Of a stretch of DNA of 64,000 nt, positions 1 through 7,619 are shown piece after piece. This DNA comes from Bernardetia sp042180575 (GTDB lineage Bacteria > Bacteroidota > Bacteroidia > Cytophagales > Bernardetiaceae). The stretch's first letter is position 1; each line of letters begins with the position of its first letter. The notes under the pieces are model-generated. The model saw nothing but the letters and a program-made list of their open reading frames with translations, was not told the DNA's origin and did not search any database. The stretch covers positions 3,534,001 through 3,598,000 of the forward strand of contig NZ_CP170094.1 of the NCBI RefSeq assembly GCF_042180575.1. The letters are read 5' to 3'. The translations under genes were made by a program, and so were the position numbers.

Positions 1-340
1 CAACTACATTTTTAAGTTCTACATCAGAAGTCATATACCATTTTACAGGAATAGCATTAGTTTGATTTTCTGTATCAGGAGTTACTCGTGTCCAAATAAT
101 CACTCGGTCAGAAAGTGGGTCGCCAGAAGCTACGCCATGATAAAAAGGTTTTAGACGCTCTTCGAAAGGTAAATCATCATTTTGTCCATTTTGAGAAGTA
201 GTTTTTGAGATTTTTCTTTTTAGAGAAATAGGAGCAGGTTGTGCTGTCGGACTAACAATTTTAGTGATTTTGCTAATATCTTGTCCAAAAGAAGGTAAAC
301 TAATTACCAAGGCTAAAAGGAATAAAGTAATTTTTTTCAT
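1..340 (-). CDS. phoD: PhoD-type alkaline phosphatase, N-terminal fragment
   Basis: The gene runs off the left edge, so only the first ~113 codons are visible. They start at ATG 338-340 with a signal peptide (MKKITLFLLALVISLPSFGQ), so the product is exported. After a polar linker comes HGVASGDPLSDRVIIWTRVT, the hallmark of the N-terminal domain of the PhoD phosphodiesterase/alkaline phosphatase family; the metal-binding catalytic domain lies outside the window. The family is known to release phosphate from phosphodiesters outside the cytoplasm. It is divergent from rimO across a 425-base gap. Family identity is secure; the substrate is not. Confidence 0.85.
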   Translation of the reverse strand, partial: MKKITLFLLALVISLPSFGQDISKITKIVSPTAQPAPISLKRKISKTTSQNGQNDDLPFEERLKPFYHGVASGDPLSDRVIIWTRVTPDTENQTNAIPVKWYMTSDVELKNVV

Positions 341-765
341 TGCGAAATATTTTTGAATTATTTTAGTGATAGATTTTTAAAAATCTTCGCAAGATAAATT
401 TATAGTTTTAATTTATGACAGTTTTTATATTAATTTTCCTTGAATCACTGTTAAGGATGTAAACCGTTTCTGTACCCTACAAACAAAATCGATCTCTCTA
501 ATCTTATCTAAATGTAAAAATTTTCTAAAATAAATTATTTCTAAGGTAAAAACTTATACTTTAAAAAGAAATGAAATTTTGTATGTCGTTTTTAAATTTA
601 TCTTATTGAAAATCAAGCCTTTATTATTCTATTTTAAATTTCGACTCTATGTTTTCTATTATTTTTTGCGTAATTTTGCAATCTTATTTTTAAAGAAAGA
701 AAATCCATTAGCTGTTTTTAATTAAATGTTTAATTAGAAAGTCAGCTTCCAAAATATAAAAGTAA
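341..765. other. intergenic region between phoD-like gene and rimO
   Basis: This AT-rich gap separates two divergent genes and must hold both promoters. I see no open frame with a convincing start, no strong hairpin with a T-run, and no clear repeat. No exact Bacteroidota -7 box (TAnnTTTG) can be assigned with confidence. Confidence 0.5.
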
Positions 766-2088
766 ATGAAAACGGGTACAATCAAAAAAGATAAAGTCAA
801 TATAATTACGCTAGGTTGCTCAAAAAACCTTGTGGATTCTGAAAATATACTTACTCAGCTTCGTGCCAACGAAATTGATGCTCATCATCAGTTAGAAGTC
901 AAAAAGAAAATCGAACAGCCAAATGTTATTATTATTAATACTTGTGGTTTTATCGAAAAAGCAAAAGAAGAGTCTATAAATACGATTTTGGATTATTCAG
1001 CAGCAAAAAGCAGAGGCGAAATTGATAAATTATATGTGATGGGCTGTTTGTCACACCGTTATAAAGACGAACTTTCTAGCGAAATTGGAGAAGTGGATGA
1101 TTGGTTTGGTACATTAGATATGCCTTTGATTCTTAATCGTTTCAATGTAGATTACAAACATGAGCTTTTAGGACAACGTCTGACAACCACCTCTCAACAT
1201 TATGCCTATCTCAAAATTTCGGAAGGCTGTGATAGAGCGTGTTCTTTTTGTGCTATTCCTTTGATGCGTGGAAAACATGTTTCTCGTCCGATGGAGGAAT
1301 TAGTAGAAGAAGCTAAAAATTTGGCTGCAAGAGGAACAAAAGAAATAATGCTTATTGCACAAGAATTGACCTATTATGGAATTGATATTTATAGAAAAAG
1401 AGTTTTATCAGAACTTTTAGAAAAACTAGCCGATGTAGAAGGAATTGAATGGATTCGTTTACACTATGCCTATCCAACTGGCTTTCCGATAGAAATCATT
1501 GATACAATGAAAGCGCATGATAAAATTTGTAATTACTTAGATATTCCGTTACAAAGTGGTTCAAACAAAGTTTTGAAGGCAATGCGTAGAGGAATAAAAA
1601 GAGAAAAAACAGAAGAATTAATTGATGCTATTCGCCAAAAACTGCCTGAAATTGCTATTCGTACAACGCTTATTGCAGGACACCCACACGAAGAGCAAGA
1701 AGACCATGAAGAAACCTTGGATTTTGTAGAAAAGATGCGATTTGATAGATTAGGAGTATTTTCTTATTCTCATGAAGAAGACACACATTCTCATTCTATG
1801 CCTGATACATTGACAGAAGAAGAAAAACAAGAGCGTGTTGCAGAAATAATGGAAATACAACAAGGTATTTCTTTAGAACTCAATCAAGAAAAAATTGGTA
1901 AGATTTACAAAACGCTTATCGATAGAAAAGAAGGAAATTATTTTATTGGCAGAACTGAATTTGATTCTCCAGAAGTCGATAACGAAGTTTTGGTAGATGC
2001 TAGAAAAACCTATTTGAGAATAGGCGATTTTGCTAATATCAGGATAGACAAAGCAGAAGAATTTGATTTGTTTGGAGAGGTGGTATAA
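766..2088 (+). CDS. rimO: Ribosomal protein uS12 methylthiotransferase RimO
   Basis: RimO adds a methylthio group to the conserved aspartate of ribosomal protein S12, using two Fe-S clusters and S-adenosylmethionine. The order is typical: an N-terminal methylthiotransferase domain beginning VNIITLGCSKNLVDSENI with cysteines in TLGCS, NTCGF and MGCLS; the radical SAM motif CDRACSFC near residue 153 (CxxxCxxC); and a C-terminal TRAM domain ending in DLFGEVV. Length (440 aa) matches the family. It is followed by a hairpin and tRNA-Cys and appears to be monocistronic housekeeping DNA outside the mobile element. Confidence 0.97.
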   Translation: MKTGTIKKDKVNIITLGCSKNLVDSENILTQLRANEIDAHHQLEVKKKIEQPNVIIINTCGFIEKAKEESINTILDYSAAKSRGEIDKLYVMGCLSHRYKDELSSEIGEVDDWFGTLDMPLILNRFNVDYKHELLGQRLTTTSQHYAYLKISEGCDRACSFCAIPLMRGKHVSRPMEELVEEAKNLAARGTKEIMLIAQELTYYGIDIYRKRVLSELLEKLADVEGIEWIRLHYAYPTGFPIEIIDTMKAHDKICNYLDIPLQSGSNKVLKAMRRGIKREKTEELIDAIRQKLPEIAIRTTLIAGHPHEEQEDHEETLDFVEKMRFDRLGVFSYSHEEDTHSHSMPDTLTEEEKQERVAEIMEIQQGISLELNQEKIGKIYKTLIDRKEGNYFIGRTEFDSPEVDNEVLVDARKTYLRIGDFANIRIDKAEEFDLFGEVV

Positions 2089-2168
2089 GTAAGAAAGAAA
2101 TATTTTTATTAGATTTTTCTATAAAAATGAACTTTTTCTTTGCAAAATCAATTAAGATTCGTAAGTTT

Positions 2169-2200
2169 GCATTCTCTAAAACACAAACTTTAGAGAGTGC
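2169..2200. other. 12-bp hairpin between rimO and tRNA-Cys
   Basis: GCATTCTCTAAA pairs with TTTAGAGAGTGC across an 8-base loop (12 bp, one G-U pair). It is followed by A-rich, not T-rich, DNA on the + strand, so it is not a classical intrinsic terminator. It may act as an mRNA 3' end or processing signal for rimO. Confidence 0.5.
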
Positions 2201-2210
2201 AAAATAAAAA

Positions 2211-2281
2211 GGTTGCGTGGCCGAGCGGCTAGGCAACGCTCTGCAAAAGCGTGTACAGCGGTTCGAATCCGCTCGCAACCT
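2211..2281 (+). tRNA. tRNA-Cys (anticodon GCA)
   Basis: This is a full cloverleaf. The acceptor stem is GGTTGCG/CGCAACC with discriminator T, as expected for cysteine; a D arm follows. The anticodon stem ACGCT/AGCGT encloses loop CTGCAAA (anticodon GCA), and the T arm is AGCGG-TTCGAAT-CCGCT. The 3' end is the integration site of the 43.9-kb element: the last bases plus a few downstream ones (2270-2284) are repeated at 46186-46200. Confidence 0.97.
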
Positions 2282-2284
2282 CAA
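2270..2284. repeat. attL: left copy of the 15-bp attachment repeat
   Basis: The sequence cgctcgcaacctcaa at the end of tRNA-Cys is found again, identical, at 46186-46200. The pair flanks an integrase-bearing region, which is the classical signature of tyrosine-recombinase integration into a tRNA 3' end. Confidence 0.88.
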
Positions 2285-2315
2285 TACCTCAAAATACGGA
2301 TTATTCCTTTTTACT

Positions 2316-2352
2316 AAAAGGCTTGTAGAACCATTCTACAAGCCTTTTTTTT
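2316..2352 (+). terminator. Intrinsic terminator downstream of tRNA-Cys
   Basis: aaaaggcttgtagaa and ttctacaagcctttt form a long stem around a four-base loop, ending in a run of eight T. It terminates the tRNA transcript. It lies inside attL, so it belongs to the element rather than the original chromosome, which has its own terminator beyond attR. Confidence 0.9.
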
Positions 2353-2402
2353 GTTTCAATAATTAAACACCTTAATTACTGACTTCTGTACGCAGCATAC
2401 AC

Positions 2403-2436
2403 TTTAGGACACACAAATAAATTATAGGACACACTA
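2403..2436 (+). promoter_or_regulatory. Putative integrase arm-type sites, left end
   Basis: Two related direct repeats, tttaggacacac (2403-2414) and attataggacacacta (2421-2436), lie between attL and the integrase gene. The 16-bp form recurs exactly at 46124-46139 near attR. Tyrosine integrases of this kind bind arm sites through their N-terminal domain. Placement at both ends supports that role; binding itself is inferred. Confidence 0.6.
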
Positions 2437-2988
2437 TTTTTGAAGTCTTTTATTATTTACCAACTAAACTAAAATGTATGTTTAAAAAAAAGATTTATGA
2501 ATGTTGTTTTTGTACATAGGAAGCATAAGAAAGACAAAATAAACGGATTAGGAACAATACAGTATTATGTTTCTTGGAATGGTCAGCGTTCCACAGCTTT
2601 AAGCACAAAAATTAAAGTTTATCCTAAAGACTGGAACGGTTCAAGAGTTACTGGCAGAAATGCAAATGCTTATAATATCATTTTAGAGGATATAAGAGCA
2701 GATTTAATGAGTATCTACTTTAATACTAAAGATACTATTTCACACATTCAGGAGGTTTCAGATATATATGAAGGCAAATTAAAGCCAAAAGTTACGGTTG
2801 TGGACCTGTTCAAACAGTTGATGCACAAAAAAGAGTTTATTGAGAAAAGAAGTAAAGAAACTCTTCGAATACACAATACTACTCTCACTATTTGGCTTAT
2901 TCCTTATCTAAAAAATGATAAGAAAAACGAACATTTAGAAGCATACAATCTAACACACGTAGATTTAGAAGCTATTGCAAAAAAAATA

Positions 2989-3983
2989 GACTTTAAAACG
3001 TAAATTTTATTATATTAGCGGTCATTTTATCCTTACTTTATGATTGATTTACCTAACTTACGTAAAAAAGAAAAGCCTTTTATGGCTCTTACTAGCTTGA
3101 CTATCAAAGAGTTTGATGAGTTATTAGCTACTTTTTCTCCACTTTGGGAAAAACATTATATGTATTATGACCTCAAAGGAAAGGCTAGAAATAAGCCCAC
3201 CTTCCGAGAACACGCAAAAATACAACTAAAAGGTAGTGAAATGAAACTTTTTTTTATCCTTTACTACTTGAAAAACAACCCTTTACAGGAATCTTTAGCT
3301 CTTACTTTTGATGTTTCTCAAGGAAAAGTTAATCAATGGATTAACAGCCTTCTTCCCATTTTAAAAGAAAGTTTAAGAAAAATTAATGTATTGCCTGCAA
3401 GAAATGAATCGGAATGGACAATAAAACTTGCAGATCGTGTTGAAGAAGCAGGTAAAGCCTTAGAGTTATGGGTAGATGGAAGCGAACGTGAAATTCCTCG
3501 TCCCTCCGATTACAAAGCTCAAAAAGAAGTATATAGTGGAAAAAAAAAAGCACACTATAAAAAATACTTTAGTTACAGATAAACATCAAGAGGTAGTTTT
3601 TTTAGGAGATACAGAAACAGGAAAAGTACACGATAAACGTTTATTAGAAGAAGATGATATTACCTTTCCTGAGGGAACTATTCTTCATCAAGATACTGGT
3701 TATCAAGGTCATAGACCTAAAGGTGTCCTTATTGAGCAACCCAAAAAAAAGCCTAGAGGAAAAGAATTATCGGAGCAGGACAAGGCTGAAAATAGTAAAA
3801 AGTCTAGTCGTAGAGTACGTGCAGAACACAGCATAGCAGGAGTAAAAAGACTTAGAATTGTCTTAGATGAAATCCGATTGTGGGGAGAAGAGGTAAGAGA
3901 CCAAGTCATGGAAATTGCGTGTGGTATTCATAATTTAAGGGTAAAGACAAGAATAACCTATCAAAAATTATCGTAATAAAGTC
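2989..3983 (+). mobile_element. IS5-superfamily insertion sequence (DDE_Tnp_4 type) inside the integrase
   Basis: The ends are imperfect inverted repeats: left gactttaaaacgtaaatttt, right (reverse complement) gactttattacgataatttt. The flanking dinucleotide TA occurs at 2987-2988 and 3984-3985, a 2-bp target duplication. The element is 995 bp and carries one transposase in two overlapping frames. Precise in-frame restoration of the host integrase confirms these boundaries. Confidence 0.9.
3040..3976 (+). CDS. IS transposase in two frames (frameshift at a run of ten A)
   Basis: The first frame (3040-3582) holds a helix-turn-helix region (SLALTFDVSQGKVNQWIN) and the first catalytic aspartate (ELWVDGSERE). 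The second frame (open through 3976) holds the second aspartate (LHQDTGYQG) and the glutamate (RAEHSIAGVKR). The join falls at VYSGKKK, encoded by ten A at 3540-3549. Joining needs a +1 (or -2) shift, or transcript slippage on the A-run. It may be programmed, as in other IS elements, or a simple inactivating indel. The domain pair (HTH_Tnp_4, DDE_Tnp_4) places it in the IS5 superfamily. Confidence 0.85.
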
Positions 3984-4734
3984 TAATGTTAGAAAGTAAA
4001 GATGTAAATAGTGTAGATTATGTAGCAAAAACGATAAGCAGAATAAAAGCAGCTATCAAATTAGGCTACACAACTGGACAGATAGAAAAAGATGCAGTAG
4101 CAAAATATGAGGTGTATCTTGCTAAAAAGGAAAAAGAATATATTTATCTCACTCCTGATGAACTCAAACGATTAGAAGATTTAGAGTTTCTTTCACAAGA
4201 ACATAAATTGGAAAGAGTAAGAGATTTGTTTGTGATACAGTCTTATACTGGTCTTGCGTATGGAGATTTGGCAAAGTTTACCAAAGAAGACCATTTTAGA
4301 ATAGCAAAAAATGAAACAGACTGGAACTGGCTAATTAAAAAGCGTGGCAAAACAGATATTTACCAACAAATTCCACTCCTACCAAATGGAATGAAGTTTT
4401 TAAGAAAGGTAAACTTTGACACCGTCCCTGTTACTGGACATGTCTATAACAAAAACTTGCGTATTATCTGTAAAATGGCAAGGATAAATAAATATTTAAC
4501 CTCACACATTTCAAGAAATACACTTGGTGCATTACTTTTAAATAGTGGAATAACTGTAAAAACAGTAAGTCGTGTTTTAGGTCATAAAACAGTACGATAC
4601 ACAGAAAAAGTCTATGCAAAAGTTATTGATGAATGGCTAGTTAGGAATGAATTTGATAGAGTATTTCGTAATAAATAAAAAAGAACTATCTTTATAACTC
4701 AATTATTTTTTTTAAAATCCAAACCCATTTCAAA

Positions 4735-5244
4735 ATGAAAAAATTTAATTTTTTGTATTTATTATTATTCATTTCTAGCTTTCTATTTTTGTCTTCTTGT
4801 GATAAAGATGAAGACCCAAAAGATTTGAGAGATGATATTGTTGGAACTTACAACTATCGTATAAAATTCTATGAAACCCAACAAGGTTTTGGCTACTTAG
4901 GTTCTGAATACGATGCTGCTGGAACTATGATAGCAACTAAAGGCACAGGTACTATTGATAATGAAGTGATACAATTCAAAGAAGGAGGCGAACTTCTTTT
5001 CACGGCTGTCAAATTTAAAGAAGACAATGACGGAATTGCTTTTGACTTAGTGAATGACACTGATATTGTAGAAGGTCAAAACGTTACTATTACTGGTGTT
5101 AATAAAATTAATTTAAACAATGTAGATTATCATGGTGCATACTTTTACAACTCAAAAAAGGTAAATGCTGCACAACAAGTAAGTTACTTGAGTGATGGTG
5201 TCCCTGTTACAATAGTTGCAGATATAGAAGCAACTAAGCAATAG
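4735..5244 (+). CDS. Small lipoprotein next to the integrase
   Basis: The protein is 169 aa. The N-terminus is a lipoprotein signal (FLYLLLFISSFLFLSSC) with the lipobox cysteine at residue 22, followed by an acidic linker DKDEDPKDLRDD. The rest is beta-rich and unrecognised. It lies inside the element, on the same strand as the integrase but opposite the structural block, and ends at a bidirectional terminator. By position it resembles a lysogenic-conversion gene (a moron), for example one altering the cell surface; that is inference from location only. Confidence 0.7.
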   Translation: MKKFNFLYLLLFISSFLFLSSCDKDEDPKDLRDDIVGTYNYRIKFYETQQGFGYLGSEYDAAGTMIATKGTGTIDNEVIQFKEGGELLFTAVKFKEDNDGIAFDLVNDTDIVEGQNVTITGVNKINLNNVDYHGAYFYNSKKVNAAQQVSYLSDGVPVTIVADIEATKQ

Positions 5245-5267
5245 ATTTATTACTCCCCTTCGTTTCT

Positions 5268-5298
5268 TGTGTGTACCCTTAATACACACATTTATTTT
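5268..5298. terminator. Bidirectional terminator between convergent genes
   Basis: tgtgtgta (5268-5275) pairs perfectly with tacacaca (5283-5290), followed by a T-rich run. It separates the rightward lipoprotein gene from the end of the leftward structural block. Confidence 0.7.
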
Positions 5299-5729
5299 CT
5301 GTTTTTTATTACAACAACAGCAACAATGGCTAACCCCAAAACGCCACTTCCTATTAAAACTTCGTTGTTTGTAAAACCTTTTATCCATTGTTTTTCGTTA
5401 GGCTTTACATTTTTCAGTTCTAAGTTGTTTTGAGAAGAATACTGTTTGAGAAAATCCTCTTCTTCTTGACGTAATCTTTCTTCTTCTTGGCGCAATCGTT
5501 CCTCTTCCCTCCTTTTTAATTCGTCTTGCTGCTGCAATAGGGTTAGGCTTGGCAAGGCTTTATCCGTTGTCGTAAAGCTAGGCAAGTTCATTTTTGAAAA
5601 ATCCAAATCAAGATTTAATTGATAAGGAGAATTTGAATTTGGATCTATGTAAAAATCCGATGCTGTTGGAATGCCTAAATTAAATGACCCTAATTCATTT
5701 TTTAGGTTTTGGTTTTGAAAAAAAAGCAT
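5292..5729 (-). CDS. Coiled-coil protein with C-terminal membrane anchor
   Basis: This is the last gene of the leftward block, 145 aa, and I do not recognise it. Residues ~65-97 form a charged coiled coil with tandem RLRQEEE units. Residues ~121-141 are one hydrophobic helix (GSGVLGLAIVAVVVI), ending in a basic stub KNRK. A tail-anchored topology with the coiled coil in the cytoplasm or virion interior is likely. The same helix-plus-basic-tail layout recurs in at least four other proteins of this block, which argues for a shared membrane destination. Confidence 0.7.
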   Translation of the reverse strand: MLFFQNQNLKNELGSFNLGIPTASDFYIDPNSNSPYQLNLDLDFSKMNLPSFTTTDKALPSLTLLQQQDELKRREEERLRQEEERLRQEEEDFLKQYSSQNNLELKNVKPNEKQWIKGFTNNEVLIGSGVLGLAIVAVVVIKNRK

Positions 5730-5775
5730 ATATATTTTTGTTTAAGTATATAATTTACAAAGAGAAATAAGATTA

Positions 5776-6105
5776 TTACAATTCTGCTTTCTGCATTTGT
5801 TGTTGAATAAGAAGATTCAATTTTTCACCTAATTCAATGTTTATAAAATCACCTAATTGATTAAAAACTTCTGTCATTATTGTATCATAATTCTCTTGTG
5901 ATACATTCAACGGTTCTAAAGTAACTTTTTTCAAGAAATCAGGCATAGCACTAGGATAACATTCTGCATGAATGTCTAAAAATATCTCATTAGGCGTAAC
6001 AGAGTTGTTTTTAGGGCGTATCACAATTTCTTTTACATATCCTCGTACATTTGTGTCAGCATCCATTGCCACATCAAATTCAAAATTTTGGTTTATTTTT
6101 ATCAT
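5776..6105 (-). CDS. Hypothetical protein, structural block
   Basis: A 109-aa protein with no recognised domain. The first ~60 residues are beta-like (FEFDVAMDADTNVRGYVKEI), the last ~40 are helical and amphipathic (LGEKLNLLIQQQMQKAEL). It sits 18 bases after the fibre-like gene in the same direction, so it could be a fibre chaperone or a minor structural protein; this is position-based only. Confidence 0.6.
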   Translation of the reverse strand: MIKINQNFEFDVAMDADTNVRGYVKEIVIRPKNNSVTPNEIFLDIHAECYPSAMPDFLKKVTLEPLNVSQENYDTIMTEVFNQLGDFINIELGEKLNLLIQQQMQKAEL

Positions 6106-6123
6106 GTTTTTTATTTATTTAGA

Positions 6124-7185
6124 TTAGATAACTCGTTTTATGTCGCCTGCTGCTGTTGTGTACCAGTCGTTCACGTCCAACTCAACTAAAGCTGCTGCAT
6201 TGTCAGCAAATACAGGTAATTTAATACTAACTTTTTCATGTTGAAATTTAGCCACTTCTTCCAAAACTGGGTCTGTGCCTGTTTCTTTCCTCCAAGATTT
6301 GATAATTACACCCAAGCCATCGTAACCAAATCCTGTGTCATCTGGACGAGGTTTTCCATCTTCGATAACGACACTTTTTGACGTTCCTCCTGTATAACCA
6401 TTTATTGGACTTGCAGCTTGTCCTTGTATTGTTAAATCATAAGTAACACCAAATAGGGGGTCGCCTACGGTTAAGACTTTTGTGGACATGGTGTCTGCTT
6501 GCGTTCTTTTGTAAAAAGAAATTACGTTATTTGAACCAAAGTCTGCGTATAAATTACCTGCTGAAGCATTTTGCCCTTTCCACAATCTCACACCATAAAT
6601 ACCTCTAGTGTTAGCATAACCAGCGTCATAATATACTGTGTAATTTACATTATTACCTCCTACTCCTGTAATTTTATTAGTTTGAAACTCGCCACTATTC
6701 GTAACTTGACACAATACTGTGTTATTTTCACTTCTTACCTCAACAGCATTTCCTGTTACGTTGCTTTCACTTTTAATATAAAGTGAACCTAAAACAGTCA
6801 AAAGCCTACTTTTCCATAACAAAAAAGCATCTCCAAAGAGCTTTCCTAGTGCATTTTTGTATTGAACACTTCCTTCCTCGCCTTGCAATTCGGTGATATT
6901 TTCGGCTATTAGGTCTTCTTCTGAAATACCACCTTTTCTAAAATTTACCTTTTCAGATAAATAATTTATTGTATCTGCTATCGTTGCACCAGTAGAACTT
7001 CCGTCGAAGGTTTTTATATCAGAAAACAAAAATGCTTCTTGATAACCAAAAATAGGGTTTTTGATTTCTATTTTGTTGTTTTCAAGAAGAGTAACCTCAA
7101 AATTTCCTGTTGGAAAGGCTCGTATGATTGTTCCATCATCTTTTGCAAAAATGACAGCATTAAATTCATTTGTGTATATTCTCAT
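6124..7185 (-). CDS. Putative virion fibre or receptor-binding protein
   Basis: 353 aa. The middle is low in charge and rich in N, G, T and V, as in trimeric beta-structured fibres. The C-terminus FADNAAALVELDVNDWYTTA followed by AGDIKRVI matches the short closing motif common in phage fibres and related trimeric proteins (NAAA...G-Y-T..G-IK-V). Upstream, residues ~50-130 look like an attachment or collagen-free shaft region. Its start overlaps the preceding gene by four bases (ATGA), so the two are translationally coupled. This is the clearest virion-type protein in the element. Confidence 0.65.
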   Translation of the reverse strand: MRIYTNEFNAVIFAKDDGTIIRAFPTGNFEVTLLENNKIEIKNPIFGYQEAFLFSDIKTFDGSSTGATIADTINYLSEKVNFRKGGISEEDLIAENITELQGEEGSVQYKNALGKLFGDAFLLWKSRLLTVLGSLYIKSESNVTGNAVEVRSENNTVLCQVTNSGEFQTNKITGVGGNNVNYTVYYDAGYANTRGIYGVRLWKGQNASAGNLYADFGSNNVISFYKRTQADTMSTKVLTVGDPLFGVTYDLTIQGQAASPINGYTGGTSKSVVIEDGKPRPDDTGFGYDGLGVIIKSWRKETGTDPVLEEVAKFQHEKVSIKLPVFADNAAALVELDVNDWYTTAAGDIKRVI

Positions 7186-7616
7186 TTGTGTTTAGATTTT
7201 ATGATAAATTCTAATTCTCTAAATTTATTTTCAACGCTATGTAGTGAGTTTTCTAAAGAATTTATTCGACTATCTCTAATCATAATTTCTTCTTTAAAAG
7301 CACTATTTGTAATTCGGTCAGCAGTTCTGTCATGAAGCTCTTTTTGAACCTCATCATATTTAGACAATAGATTGTCTAATTTATCTACAAGACTTTCATA
7401 TTGCGTTTCCATTTTTACCTCAAAACGAAGGCTAGTATCATTTCTAGCGTACTGCACGCTAAAAACACCGATTATAGCAGCCCCAAAAAGAGTAATCACT
7501 ACATTTTTTGCAGAAGAAAGAAACCCTCTTTCTTCATTCTTAACTGGTATAGGTGGTTGATGTGTTATTGCTGCTTTAACAATTTCTACAATTTCTTCTT
7601 TAGTTAGGTTCTCCAT
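7182..7616 (-). CDS. Membrane-anchored coiled-coil protein
   Basis: 144 aa. An N-terminal amphipathic stretch (EEIVEIVKAAIT) is followed by one transmembrane helix at ~33-52 (NVVITLFGAAIIGVFSV) and a long heptad region (~65-140: VDKLDNLLSKYDEV, INSLENSLHSVENKFREL). The layout resembles small phage membrane proteins such as spanin-like or entry proteins, but nothing identifies it. It is coupled to the fibre-like gene by an ATGA overlap and follows the ATPase gene by three bases. Confidence 0.65.
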   Translation of the reverse strand: MENLTKEEIVEIVKAAITHQPPIPVKNEERGFLSSAKNVVITLFGAAIIGVFSVQYARNDTSLRFEVKMETQYESLVDKLDNLLSKYDEVQKELHDRTADRITNSAFKEEIMIRDSRINSLENSLHSVENKFRELEFIIKSKHK

Positions 7617-7619
7617 AAT

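Larger units (their letters stand above)
2497..4678 (+). pseudogene. Tyrosine integrase of the element, interrupted by an IS
   Basis: The N-terminal half (2497-2988) has the arm-binding beta domain (YYVSWNGQRSTALSTKI) and a SAM-like core-binding segment. The C-terminal half (3986-4678) is the catalytic domain with HISRNTLG, VLGHKTVR and the tyrosine in EKVYAKV. The first catalytic arginine is replaced by alanine (YTGLAYGDL), a substitution position also known in Bacteroidota integrases such as IntDOT. Removing the IS (2989-3983) and one TA joins codon 164 to codon 165 in frame, giving a 394-aa protein of usual length. The integrase is therefore broken by insertion, and excision may be blocked unless the IS leaves or another integrase acts. 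Confidence 0.92.

Noticed and set aside
2039..2284. 81-codon minus-strand frame over tRNA-Cys
   Set aside because: It covers the tRNA gene and the rimO 3' end; it is an accidental frame.
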